Positions 8,597-17,084 of a stretch of 64,000 nucleotides of DNA are shown here, in pieces. Within the stretch, counting starts at the first letter, position 1. Every line of letters starts with the position of its first letter. Location of the stretch: positions 124,001 to 188,000 of the forward strand of contig CAXXGM010000008.1 of NCBI GenBank assembly GCA_963677325.2, in the 5' to 3' direction. The position numbers and the translations under genes are program-made. The stretch comes from G963677325 sp963677325. Its GTDB lineage: Bacteria > Bacteroidota > Bacteroidia > Bacteroidales > Prolixibacteraceae. The notes below the pieces were generated by a model. The model was not told where the DNA came from. It saw nothing but the letters and a program-made list of their open reading frames with translations, and searched no databases.

Positions 8597-9886
8597 TTAT
8601 CCCTGGGCTAAAGTGTAAAACATCGCAACCGCGGACGCCAGCATAACCAGAAATGTAATCCAAACTACCGTATTAGACAACCATCCACTGCGGTATTCAC
8701 CCATGATTTTTGGATTACGGGCTATTCTGGCAATCAAAAATATTAAAGGTACTGCGGCCACACCATTAAAAACGGCGGTAAAAACAAGTGCTTTAATTGG
8801 ATCAATACCGATAAAATTAATCATTAAACCAATAAGCGTTGCAATAGTAATTACGCCATAGAAACCATGAGCTTTCTTTAATTTAAGATTAAGCCCTTCT
8901 TTCATGTTAAAGGCTTCAGATATGGCATAAGCTGCTGAACCGGATAATATGGGAATGCTTAACAAGCCCAAACCCATGATACCGACAGCAAAAATTAGTT
9001 TGGATAAGAAGCCGGAATTAGGGAAAGTCTGTACAAGAGGTTCAAGAGCCTTGGCTGCCTCGGCGGCTGATGTGACATTAGTAATGCCATTCTGATTTAA
9101 AACTGTGGCAGCCACCACAATGATTGACCATGTTGCGAATTCCGAAAATATCATTCCAGTCAAATTATCAAGACGCAGATTTTTGATAAATTGTGTTCCT
9201 ATTTTAGGCCTTCCGTATCGACTTGTTAGATGAAGTTCTTTTTCCTCCTCGACTTCTTGCGAGGCTTGCCAGAAAAACATGTAAGGAGAAATTGTTGTGC
9301 CTAAGACGCCAGTAATGATGAAGAAAAACTCAAAATTCAGTTCTACATGCGGCAAAAAAGTAGCGGCAATAATAGTCTGCCAGGGCTTGCTAATAATAAA
9401 GAGCGTGAGCGGATAGGCGAGTAACGTTAAGGCCAACCAAATTAAGATACGTGAATAAACCCGGTAGGAAGTGAATATTTCTAAAACTAAAATCAGAGCC
9501 GTGAAACCTAAAGTTAAAATGGTAAAATTGACGGGAACAAGCAGTTGAGCCGCAGCCGCGAGAGCACCAATATCCGCACCAATATTAATTGTATTGGCAA
9601 CAACCACAAGTAAGACAGCCGCATAAAGGACCTTCCTGCTATAATTAGTTTTGATAACGGTCGCTAAACCGTGACCAGTTACGGCGCCAATCCGTGCGCA
9701 GGCTTCTTGAACAGCTACCATTAGCGGTAGCATAGCTATCACCGTCCATAGTTGGCCATAGCCGAATTTTGCCCCGGTTTGAGTATAAGTAGCGATTCCT
9801 GACGGATCATCATCAGCCGCTCCGGTAACCACCCCTGGCCCGAAAACCTTAAAAAATTTCTTTATTTTAATAAAAGTTTTTTTCAT
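8597..9886 (-). CDS. Nramp-related divalent metal ion transporter
   Basis: 429 aa, about 11 membrane helices. The TM1 signature is GAADDDPSGIATY (residues 22-34) instead of the DPGN motif of classical MntH, and the TM6 region reads GTTISPYMFFWQASQEVEEEKE, without the Met-Pro-His of manganese transporters. These substitutions mark the Nramp-related branch, some members of which move magnesium or have unknown specificity. The neighbouring SOD, bacterioferritin and haem peroxidase genes hint at metal or redox homeostasis. Assigning Mn import would overreach, given the altered binding residues. Confidence 0.88.
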   Translation of the reverse strand: MKKTFIKIKKFFKVFGPGVVTGAADDDPSGIATYTQTGAKFGYGQLWTVIAMLPLMVAVQEACARIGAVTGHGLATVIKTNYSRKVLYAAVLLVVVANTINIGADIGALAAAAQLLVPVNFTILTLGFTALILVLEIFTSYRVYSRILIWLALTLLAYPLTLFIISKPWQTIIAATFLPHVELNFEFFFIITGVLGTTISPYMFFWQASQEVEEEKELHLTSRYGRPKIGTQFIKNLRLDNLTGMIFSEFATWSIIVVAATVLNQNGITNVTSAAEAAKALEPLVQTFPNSGFLSKLIFAVGIMGLGLLSIPILSGSAAYAISEAFNMKEGLNLKLKKAHGFYGVITIATLIGLMINFIGIDPIKALVFTAVFNGVAAVPLIFLIARIARNPKIMGEYRSGWLSNTVVWITFLVMLASAVAMFYTLAQG

Positions 9887-10138
9887 AACTGATTATCTAA
9901 AATCTACTTTTTCAGAAAAGCCAATAAGAATTGCCTCACCTGAATTAAGGACAGCTATCCCTTTTTATGTAAGGCATGTTGAAGGGCGGTCTGCAACATA
10001 CGTGGTTATTGTTCCGGTGCTTAGTCATACGGTTGTAACAAATGCGATCATCAAAAAGTTTAATGTCTCATTAATGGTTAAATCTCCGCAATTTCATTGC
10101 GGCAACTTTAGTTTCTACAATTTTTTTAGATTCACTGA

Positions 10139-10572
10139 ATGGAAGACTACCGAAGGAATTCTCATGCAGTAAGCAAGTTAATTTCTCATATAGTGTGGGT
10201 GGCGAAATATCGCTACCATGTTTAAAGGGCGACCTTCAAGTTCGTTGTAGGGATTTGCTGATTCAGATATGTGATTCAGAGAATGTAAGGATATTGAAGG
10301 GCGTTGTAAGTAAAGACCATGTCCACATTCATGTGGAATATTCACCGTCATTGAGTATAAGCGACCTGGTAAAGAAGTTAAAAGGTCGAACGTCGAGGTT
10401 GCTACAACAAGAATTTCCAGAAATAGGGAAGCGATATTGGGGAGGTCATTTCTGGGCAGTGGGCTTTGGTGGGTGGAGTACCGGCAATATAACGGATGAG
10501 ATGGTACAGGAATATCTGGAACATCATCGAGAAAAGCCACATTCTCCAACGGGGAACGGGATAATGGAATAG
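10139..10572 (+). pseudogene. tnpA: IS200/IS605-family TnpA (REP-type Y1 transposase), frameshifted
   Basis: Start ATG at 10139 gives MEDYRRNSHAVSKLISHIVW, then WVAKYRYHV and a stop at 10223. The frame resumes one base back (LKGDLQVRCRDLLIQIC) and continues to 10572. One missing T in GTTTAAAG explains this. The catalytic HUH motif HVHIHVEY and the Tyr in MVQEYLEHH are intact. If the base were restored, a normal protein of about 145 aa would result. No programmed slippery heptamer is in the right phase. No flanking hairpins or left/right ends were identified with confidence. Confidence 0.85.
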
Positions 10573-10633
10573 ATTCAAAGAATTTCATTCTTTACCTTGT
10601 TTATAAATCTATGCATTTTAAATCCATCGTGAT

Positions 10634-11464
10634 TTAATTTTCTTTCGCAAATTTTATCAGCTCAGTATTAAATTTATGAGTTTCCTCCAGAAACATACTA
10701 TGCCCGCTATTTTCAAAAGCAACGATATGTGAATTTGAAATTCCAGCTTTCATCTGTTCAGCTAAGTCGAACGAACATATTTTATCTTTTTTGCCATGCA
10801 TAATCAATGTCGGAATTGTTATTTTCGCCAGATCTTTTCTCAGGTCTGTATCACGCAAGGCAATTAAACATTGAGCCGTAGCATGAGAAGAAGCGCTTAA
10901 ACAAATTCCATTCAGCCAACTGCCAATCCCTTCATTCAATGAGGTTTCAGTAGCTGAGAATATCTTTGCAAAATTGGAAAGAAGCTTAGGCCTATCCTGA
11001 TAATTCAATGCAATCAAGTCGTCAACGGCACTTTTTGGAAGATTAAACGGAAAATCATTACGTTGTGTCCAAATCGGAGCTGCGGCTCCGCACAATGCCA
11101 GTTTAGAAACATGAGCGCCATTATATGCTGATACATAATGGATGGCAATGGCCCCACCCATAGAAAAGCCAACTAAAACAGTATCTTTAACATCCAGTTT
11201 ACTTAAAACCTTGTGGATATCCAATGCATGTGTATCATAAGTGTACGCTCCGTAGGGTTTATCCGATTTCCCAAATCCTCTTAGTGTAATCCCAATTACA
11301 CGGAAATCATTATTTATGAGCTCGTTGTATTGGTATTCAAACATTTCATCACTCAAAGGCCAACCGTGTATCAAAACAACAGGTCTGCCTTCGCCCAAAT
11401 CTGTAACATGAAGGCGTACATTGGGTTCTACCACGATATATTCTTCCCTTGCCAGTTTTTCCAT
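10634..11464 (-). CDS. Alpha/beta hydrolase, non-haem chloroperoxidase-like
   Basis: 276 aa. Oxyanion motif HGWPLSDEMF near residue 34, the arginine-containing GFGKSDKPYGAYTYDTHA, the nucleophile elbow GFSMGGAIA near residue 100, Asp in MHGKKDKICSFDLA and His in ENSGHSMFLEE complete the triad. The pattern is that of cofactor-free haloperoxidases and related esterases or perhydrolases. It lies 80 bp downstream of the SOD gene on the same strand and may be cotranscribed with bfr and sod. The true substrate cannot be read from sequence. Confidence 0.88.
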   Translation of the reverse strand: MEKLAREEYIVVEPNVRLHVTDLGEGRPVVLIHGWPLSDEMFEYQYNELINNDFRVIGITLRGFGKSDKPYGAYTYDTHALDIHKVLSKLDVKDTVLVGFSMGGAIAIHYVSAYNGAHVSKLALCGAAAPIWTQRNDFPFNLPKSAVDDLIALNYQDRPKLLSNFAKIFSATETSLNEGIGSWLNGICLSASSHATAQCLIALRDTDLRKDLAKITIPTLIMHGKKDKICSFDLAEQMKAGISNSHIVAFENSGHSMFLEETHKFNTELIKFAKEN

Positions 11465-11544
11465 TATTTAAATTTTAAGACGTTAATGTTGATATGCTAA
11501 TGTGTTGATGTGTTGATTGTCACCATCTAATCATCACATCAATT

Positions 11545-12183
11545 TTACTTCATTGCTACTGATTCTAAAGCATGATCATATCTTTTGCCTACTTCTTCCC
11601 AGTTTACAATGTTCCAGAATGCCTCGATATAATCCGGTCTTTTGTTCTGATATTTCAAATAATAAGCATGTTCCCATACATCCATTGTAAGTAGGGGTGT
11701 TCCTTTTTTCTCGGCAATATCCATTATCGGATTGTCCTGATTCGGTGAGGAACATACAAACAGGATTCCTTTATCGTCAACACATAGCCAAGCCCAGCCA
11801 CTGCCAAATCTCATTTTACCGGCATCTGTAAATTGCTTTTTAAACTCCTCAAATGAGCTGAATGCTTTAACAACAGCTTCTGACAATTTACCGGTAGGCA
11901 CACCGCCTCCATTTGCTTTCATGTTTTCCCAGTAAAATGTGTGATTGAAATAACCGCCGCTGTTGTTTCTCACTGCCATCGGATATTTGCTTACATTCCT
12001 GAATATTTCCCGTATATTCATATTTTCCATCTCGGAACCCTTTGTCGCATTTATGAAATTGTCGTAATATGCTTTGTGATGTTTACTGTAATGGATTTCG
12101 ACAGTAAGCTTATCGATGAAAGGTTCAAGTGCATCATAAGCATAAGGCAGCGGTTGAAATTCAAATCTGTTTGTTGGATTCAT
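11545..12183 (-). CDS. sodB: Superoxide dismutase, Fe/Mn family
   Basis: 212 aa. Converts superoxide to peroxide and oxygen in the cytoplasm. The metal ligands are all visible: His in EIHYSKHHKAYY, His in GGYFNHTFYW, and Asp and His in MDVWEHAYYLKYQNKR. GSGWAWL and the C-terminal FWNIVNW are family hallmarks. Fe versus Mn use cannot be decided reliably. It starts 17 bp after the bacterioferritin stop, so the two are almost certainly one operon, pairing superoxide removal with iron storage. Confidence 0.95.
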   Translation of the reverse strand: MNPTNRFEFQPLPYAYDALEPFIDKLTVEIHYSKHHKAYYDNFINATKGSEMENMNIREIFRNVSKYPMAVRNNSGGYFNHTFYWENMKANGGGVPTGKLSEAVVKAFSSFEEFKKQFTDAGKMRFGSGWAWLCVDDKGILFVCSSPNQDNPIMDIAEKKGTPLLTMDVWEHAYYLKYQNKRPDYIEAFWNIVNWEEVGKRYDHALESVAMK

Positions 12184-12200
12184 GGAACTATTTATTTAAG

Positions 12201-12665
12201 TTATATCTGATTAACAAGATAATTTTCCATACCCATTTGTTCAATCTGGACCAGTTGTATTTCGGCCCAATCGACATGAACTTCTTCCATGTTAAGTATT
12301 TTGGTCAGAAGATCAACAGTACCCTGATCGCCAATCTCTCTGGAGAATTTAATCGCATCATTATAAGCACGAATGGCATTAAGTTCAATGTTGTTGTCAT
12401 TATTAACCATTTCCTGAACAGTTTTACCAATCCTGATTTGATTAAGTTTAGATACTGTTGGCATCCCTTCATAAAAAATGATTCGTTCGATAAGCCATTC
12501 AGCATGATTCATTTCATCCATTGACTGTTTTCTGATAGCCAGATGCAGTTTACTGTAACCCCAGTTTTCGCACATTTCAGAATGCACCATATACTGGTTT
12601 ATGGCAGTGAGTTCGTCTGCCAGGAGCGAATTCAAGACTGTAAGTAATTCTTTGTTCCCTTTCAT
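12201..12665 (-). CDS. bfr: Bacterioferritin
   Basis: 154 aa, standard length. Ferroxidase ligands are visible: Glu in LLADELTAINQY, Glu and His in SMDEMNHAEW, Glu in NNIELNAIRAY, and Glu/His in NMEEVHVDW. The Met between the Glu and His ligands in DEMNH sits at the haem-ligand position of bacterioferritins. The product forms a 24-mer that oxidises and stores iron. It is the upstream gene of the bfr-sod pair. The spacer before it has no obvious Fur site that I can defend. Confidence 0.94.
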   Translation of the reverse strand: MKGNKELLTVLNSLLADELTAINQYMVHSEMCENWGYSKLHLAIRKQSMDEMNHAEWLIERIIFYEGMPTVSKLNQIRIGKTVQEMVNNDNNIELNAIRAYNDAIKFSREIGDQGTVDLLTKILNMEEVHVDWAEIQLVQIEQMGMENYLVNQI

Positions 12666-12784
12666 TTTGTTCTTATTAAATAATTTGATTGACTGAATTT
12701 TGAGATTGCTTATCAGGGCACCAATAATTGGATAAGTGTTACATATTTTTTGAGAAAATTACATCATTGATGATAAATCATTTT

Positions 12785-14152
12785 CTATAATGCCCGCATA
12801 AATGCAACCAAATTTGACTTTTCCAGAACTGTCAGATGCAATTCCTGAATAAGGTTGAAGTATTCCACAACATCTTCCAAAGTAAAACACCTTCCATCAT
12901 GCAAATAAGGAGGCGAGTCTTTTATGCCTCTTAAGGGGAAGGTTTTAATTATACCATCATGCGCCATCATCATACCATTAACTATTTCTTGTTTATAAAA
13001 ACGTTCTGCCTTTAAATCGTGCATGCTATTGTCGGTATAGTATGGAGCCGGGTGACAGGAGGCACATCGTCCTTTACCATTGAAAATTGCTTCTCCCTGC
13101 AACTCAGCCGGGGATGCTTTGGTTTTATCCAACTCGCCATATATATTTAACTTTGGGGCAGGCGGAAAATCTAAAATCGCCATAAATTCGGCCATAAAGT
13201 GTACTTGCGAGCCTCGTTCGAGAACATTAACTCCCTTTTTTGCTGCCATGGCATGATCCCCGTCAAAGTAGGCTGCACGTTGTTCGAATTCGGTGAAATC
13301 TTCGACAGTTTTTAGTGCCCGTTGGGAACCAAAGAGCCGTTGAATATTCACTCCACGCAAGGATGGTGTTTCGATCCGGTGCCTGAACTCCTGTGGCCGT
13401 ATGTCCCCAACAAGATGGTTAGCCCCGTTGCTGTGTCCGTTTGCATGACAATCAAAACAGGCAACACCAAGGCTGGGCCGGTCAGTTCGCCGGTCTTCAG
13501 TAGCATTAAACTGTTGTTGCGGGAACTGGGTGACCAACAAGCGCAACCCTTCGAGTTGTTTGGGATTTAAAAGGCCATTGAAAATTTCGTAGTAATTATC
13601 GATTGTAATTAACCGGCCTTTCGATACATCACCCAAATCGGGACGAGTGGTCAGATAAATGGGAGGTACCCGATCAGGGAGAATATGCTCCGGAAGATCA
13701 AAATCCAGGTCGAAGCGAACAAGCCGGGGAAGCGTATCAATAATCATCAGCGGGAAAAGCATGCCACCCTCGGCATGATCGGCAAAAGGCAGTGGTTTGT
13801 AAGGGAAAATGCCCTTCATTTTTATCTGTTCGGGAGTTAACTTATTCAGATCGGCCCAATTAGTACCTTGAAGTTTAGCTGTTGGACCCACGGGTATGGG
13901 CTTCCCACCCGACATAACAACATCCGGAGATGTTTTTTTAGAGAGATCATACCGCACATTTAGTAAATCCATGTGTTCTTTTGCACGATCAGACTTTACC
14001 TTCATCCTATCTGCTTTAATTTGGTTAAAACCTACATCCTGGTTGATCGGCCCAAAGGAAGAAACGACTTTCACTTGCTGAGCGAAAGAGACATTGATTA
14101 CTCCAAATAACAAAATCCAGAAACAAATTAGCTTTTCCATTAAGTGATTCAT
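12785..14152 (-). CDS. Di-haem cytochrome c peroxidase / MauG-like protein
   Basis: 455 aa with a signal peptide (LICFWILLFGVINVSFA), so periplasmic. Two c-type haem sites: CFDCH near residue 230 and CASCH near 362. SPPYLHDGRCFTLEDVVEYFN near the C-terminus is typical of the bacterial di-haem peroxidase/MauG superfamily. It probably reduces peroxide with electrons from a cytochrome, or oxidises a protein partner. It is the first gene of the bfr-sod-hydrolase block on the minus strand, separated from bfr by 119 bp, and fits an oxidative-stress role. ATG at 14140 is an alternative start. Confidence 0.88.
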   Translation of the reverse strand: MNHLMEKLICFWILLFGVINVSFAQQVKVVSSFGPINQDVGFNQIKADRMKVKSDRAKEHMDLLNVRYDLSKKTSPDVVMSGGKPIPVGPTAKLQGTNWADLNKLTPEQIKMKGIFPYKPLPFADHAEGGMLFPLMIIDTLPRLVRFDLDFDLPEHILPDRVPPIYLTTRPDLGDVSKGRLITIDNYYEIFNGLLNPKQLEGLRLLVTQFPQQQFNATEDRRTDRPSLGVACFDCHANGHSNGANHLVGDIRPQEFRHRIETPSLRGVNIQRLFGSQRALKTVEDFTEFEQRAAYFDGDHAMAAKKGVNVLERGSQVHFMAEFMAILDFPPAPKLNIYGELDKTKASPAELQGEAIFNGKGRCASCHPAPYYTDNSMHDLKAERFYKQEIVNGMMMAHDGIIKTFPLRGIKDSPPYLHDGRCFTLEDVVEYFNLIQELHLTVLEKSNLVAFMRAL

Positions 14153-14970
14153 TTTTTAATCCTCCATTTTACGTTTAACAAATATGGAATCTGAGACGAT
14201 TATTTGAAATTTGGATAATTTCCAGCAGTTTTATATTTGTACTTTACCTTGGCGAACTTTGCGGTTTATGCTTTTTTTATACTTAGTTTGTATTTAAACC
14301 AGTTGTTTTAACAATACTTCGGTAAATTTTAAGCAGCAAACTTGCCGTAATCCAATCCAAACTAAATCCAATAAAGATTGGCAAAACTGTGTCAGAAATA
14401 ATCAGTAACGACGACGCTAATTGAAAAAATTAACATTATCAAGTTATAAATATTTTCCTGATAAACAGTTACATAATTTTTGAAGCATGTTATATAATTC
14501 ACATTTTATTTTAAATACTTTGGAATTGCGAATTTGTCAGATCTTGCTGCTTATTACCAAGTATAAAAAGATGAATTCAATAATTTCTGAAGGTGCTTAA
14601 ATCGAATCTCAAGTAGTGAAATTCGTACTTACACGATGATCTTTTCATTGTCTGCATCCCGGAACATTTTTTATTGTGCTTATACAATAGCCTCCCATAT
14701 GTGCAGTCATGGCTTCCATAAATCCCTAAGTTCAGACAATACCTTTTTCAGGGATCAAGCTATATTTCTGGGGTGAGTGATTTTATCATCAATTTATTCG
14801 CTTAAGAATGTTCCATTTTTGAAAATAGGACCCTGGTACATGTTAAACACCAAAACGTCACAGTAAACTAAAATACAATCATTTAATCCTTTTATTCGTG
14901 GCCATTTGCCATTTACTGTTGTTAAGTGGAGATTACGCATATGCGGACAAACTCATTTTCCCAAATATTT
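14153..14970. other. Long intergenic region, no gene recognised
   Basis: About 820 bp, AT-rich, with many stops in all frames. It should contain the promoter of the di-haem peroxidase at its left edge. I translated parts on both strands and saw no conserved protein fragment, no tRNA-like fold and no array. It leads into IS1634-like relic B, so it may be decayed mobile or gene sequence. Confidence 0.4.
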
Positions 14971-15330
14971 TCCTGTTTTGCGCAACACCCAAAAATATTG
15001 ATTTAATTAAATGATATTCAATATAATAAATTTAATTTTGGGTGTTATAAGTTTTATGTTATGTACATCCGAGAAGTTAAAAACAGGTCCGGGACAGTTA
15101 GCATTCAGAAAATCTCAAAACACAAGGGCAAGTACAAAGTTGTTAAAAGCATTGGATATGGACACTCGAGGCAAGAAATTGATGTTTTGCATGAAAAAGC
15201 ACATTTGGAGATATCAAATATTGACATGACGACCTTACATTTGGAGGCTTCATATGACGATGATTTAAGAGAAACTGGCTTTTCTAAAGTTGGGCGGCAT
15301 CAAGATCCACAAATTTTAATTGTTAAATAA
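14971..15330 (+). mobile_element. IS1634-like transposase relic B, internally deleted
   Basis: The coding part from ATG at 15061 (89 codons) starts MYIREVKNRSGTVSIQ and KYKVVKSIGYGHSRQEID, the N-terminal domain of IS1634-type transposases. It then jumps to DMTTLHLEASYDDDLRETGF and SKVGRHQDPQIL, the segment around the first catalytic Asp, and stops. The region between these normally spans well over 100 residues, so this is an internal deletion, and the rest of the gene is missing. An inverted repeat AACACCCAAAA/TTTTGGGTGTT lies just upstream. No activity is expected. Confidence 0.75.
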
Positions 15331-15769
15331 TTGTTTCGTGGGATCTTTCCTTATCTTCTTTTATAAATAGATAGCGGTTTCGTCCGAATAGCAGTAATCC
15401 AATTACAGTAAGGATTATTACAGCAATGATTATGTGAAATGTATCCCTGCTTAAATTGATTTTTAATATTCTGTGGGAAAATTCAATGAAAATAATGAAT
15501 AAAATTGCTGCAACAGTGGTGAAGCTTTTCATTGAAGTCACAGTAAATGACTTTGTTTCCTTATTAAACAAACTTAAAATCAAAGTCTTTACTCCCATAG
15601 CGCCCCATTTTGACCTTTAATTTGTGCTGGCCCGGAGGAACCTCAAATTCGCTTGTTTCTCCTCCCGAGAGATATCCTATTTTTTGTCGTCCAATAAAAT
15701 TTCGGATATACTGTTGTATCCTATTACGAATGTCCAATCTTTCTTCCTGTGAATTTTAATTATAGGCAT
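15323..15769 (-). pseudogene. PEGA-like membrane protein, copy 3, broken by two frameshifts
   Basis: Start at 15769 gives MPIIKIHRKKDWTFVIGYNS and SEILLDDKK, then TAG at 15678-15680. Restoring one A in a six-A run would give DDKKIGYLSGGETSEFEVPPG. A second shift near 15570 (extra T) separates GSKDFDF from LFNKETKSFTVTS. The C-terminal part has two hydrophobic helices and ends LFGRNRYLFIKED. It is clearly the third tandem paralogue after 16288-16761 and 15802-16233. Both lesions are single-base changes in homopolymers, so sequence error is possible. Confidence 0.75.
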
Positions 15770-15801
15770 ATCTTTTTTCTTTTATAAACTGAAGGAATCT
15801 T

Positions 15802-16233
15802 TCAGCTTTTAGTTTCCTTAATGCTCAAGTAACTGTTTCTTCCTATCGTAAAATAATACAATGCTAACAAGGCAAACGTACACCCACCGACTGTTTTGAT
15901 CCAAAAAATGATCCGATTATCATTTGAATAATCACCTCTTGTGAGGATGAATAAGAAGCAATCTATCAATGCAGAAACAGCCAAAATTTTTACTACAAGT
16001 GTATTGGTGGATATTTCGATGGATTTTTTCTCTTTATTGAAAACCGTAAAATCCATTTCCCTGCTGCCAAACCATCTCGTTTTTGCCTTCATTTTATGCT
16101 GCCCTGCCGGGAGATCAAATTCCTTGTTTTTACCTTCCGGAAAATAGCCAACACTTTTCCCGTTGAGGAAAATTTCAATTCTTCTGTACATTAACTGCGG
16201 CTCATTTTTCCTTGAAACACTAACAAGTGACAT
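15802..16233 (-). CDS. PEGA-like domain membrane protein, copy 2
   Basis: 143 aa. N-terminal beta-rich domain (residues 15-70) with IEIFLNGKSVGYFPEGKNKE, then FDLPAGQHKMKAKTRWFGSR, a pattern resembling PEGA surface domains (NGK-x-G followed by P-G-x-H). Two membrane helices lie at about 80-97 and 110-130, and the C-terminal signature is TIGRNSYLSIKE. It shares this architecture and tail with its two neighbours. There is no named family I can assign; the domain likeness is inferred by pattern only. It is in a probable operon with the SPFH protein, 54 bp after copy 1. Confidence 0.7.
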   Translation of the reverse strand: MSLVSVSRKNEPQLMYRRIEIFLNGKSVGYFPEGKNKEFDLPAGQHKMKAKTRWFGSREMDFTVFNKEKKSIEISTNTLVVKILAVSALIDCFLFILTRGDYSNDNRIIFWIKTVGGCTFALLALYYFTIGRNSYLSIKETKS

Positions 16234-16287
16234 AGTAATTAATTAAGCAAGTTGAAAATTTAACCCTTTTATAAAAATATTTATACA

Positions 16288-16761
16288 TTATTCCTGTCCC
16301 GCTTCCTTAATTTTAAAATAAGATTTTCGTCCAATGAAGAGGAAACAAACTACCAACAGGATATAAATTGCAGTATATATTACGGATTGTAAACTATCCT
16401 CCACATTCACTGCCGTGCTCCAACCTTTTGTTCTTATAATGAGAGTTATAATTGCAATAACAATGTATCGTTTTAACAATACAAGTCCAAGTAACAGAAT
16501 CAAAAAACCGTATGAAATGATCTTGTTTCTTTCAATACAAAATGTCTTCATATCCTTGGTGAACATGTTAAATTGAAATTCCTTGCTGCCACCCCAGGCA
16601 GAGTTAAATTTAACCTGTAATCTGTGCGAGCCCGGCGTAACATCAAATTCGTTTGTTTCACCGTAATGTGTTCTGCCGATTTTTTCTCCGTTCAAATAGA
16701 TATCCGGTTGATCAATTCTTGACGTCCAGTTTCTTTCCCTGTAAATTTTAAATTTAGGCAT
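16288..16761 (-). CDS. PEGA-like domain membrane protein, copy 1
   Basis: 157 aa. Begins MPKFKIYRERNW, then the beta-rich PEGA-like part DIYLNGEKIGRTHYGETNE with VTPGSHRLQVKF, then hydrophobic helices at about 87-125 and 133-150, and the tail FIGRKSYFKIKE. The conserved tail GR-N/K-x-Y-x-x-IKE is present in all three copies. It is downstream of the ribbon-helix-helix gene by about 55 bp and the SPFH gene, all on the minus strand, so shared regulation and a common membrane role are likely. Function unknown. Confidence 0.72.
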   Translation of the reverse strand: MPKFKIYRERNWTSRIDQPDIYLNGEKIGRTHYGETNEFDVTPGSHRLQVKFNSAWGGSKEFQFNMFTKDMKTFCIERNKIISYGFLILLLGLVLLKRYIVIAIITLIIRTKGWSTAVNVEDSLQSVIYTAIYILLVVCFLFIGRKSYFKIKEAGQE

Positions 16762-16815
16762 ATCAATTATTATAACATGTTTTACTGGTTCTCAAACCTT
16801 TGAGAGTGTGGTGTT

Positions 16816-16989
16816 TTATTCCCCTTTTTTATCCTTTTCCTCTTTTAATCTTTTTGCATCTTTCAAACTCTTGTTTAACATCCATTCAATCTGTCCATTC
16901 ACGCTCCTGAATTCATCAGCGGCCCATTTTTCAATGGCTTTCATGGTTTCAGCATCAATTCTCAGCGCAAAAGGTTTTTTTTCTGCCAT
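16816..16989 (-). CDS. Small ribbon-helix-helix (Arc-type) protein
   Basis: 57 aa. Reads MAEKKPFALRIDAETMKAIE, then KWAADEFRSVNGQIEWMLNK and a lysine-rich tail. PFALRID is the beta strand of an Arc/MetJ-type fold, and SVNGQIEWML is the second helix typical of small Arc-family proteins in Bacteroidota. Such proteins bind DNA as dimers or act as antitoxins. It is 95 bp downstream of the SPFH gene and is followed by the PEGA-like genes. It may autoregulate this operon (inference). Confidence 0.82.
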   Translation of the reverse strand: MAEKKPFALRIDAETMKAIEKWAADEFRSVNGQIEWMLNKSLKDAKRLKEEKDKKGE

Positions 16990-17084
16990 ACTTCTTGCAT
17001 AATTTTATTCAAATTTTCCCCGTTCCCCCGTTTACCCGTTTACTATTTTTCTACTACTAAAATAAGGGGTAACGCCAGAGACAA

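Noticed and set aside
10195..10222. Programmed frameshift in the IS200-like tnpA
   Set aside because: The zero frame reads GTT TAA, so no X_XXY_YYZ heptamer is in phase; a simple base loss is more likely.
14153..14970. Hidden gene or RNA in the long spacer
   Set aside because: I found many stops and no conserved motif or tRNA fold on either strand.
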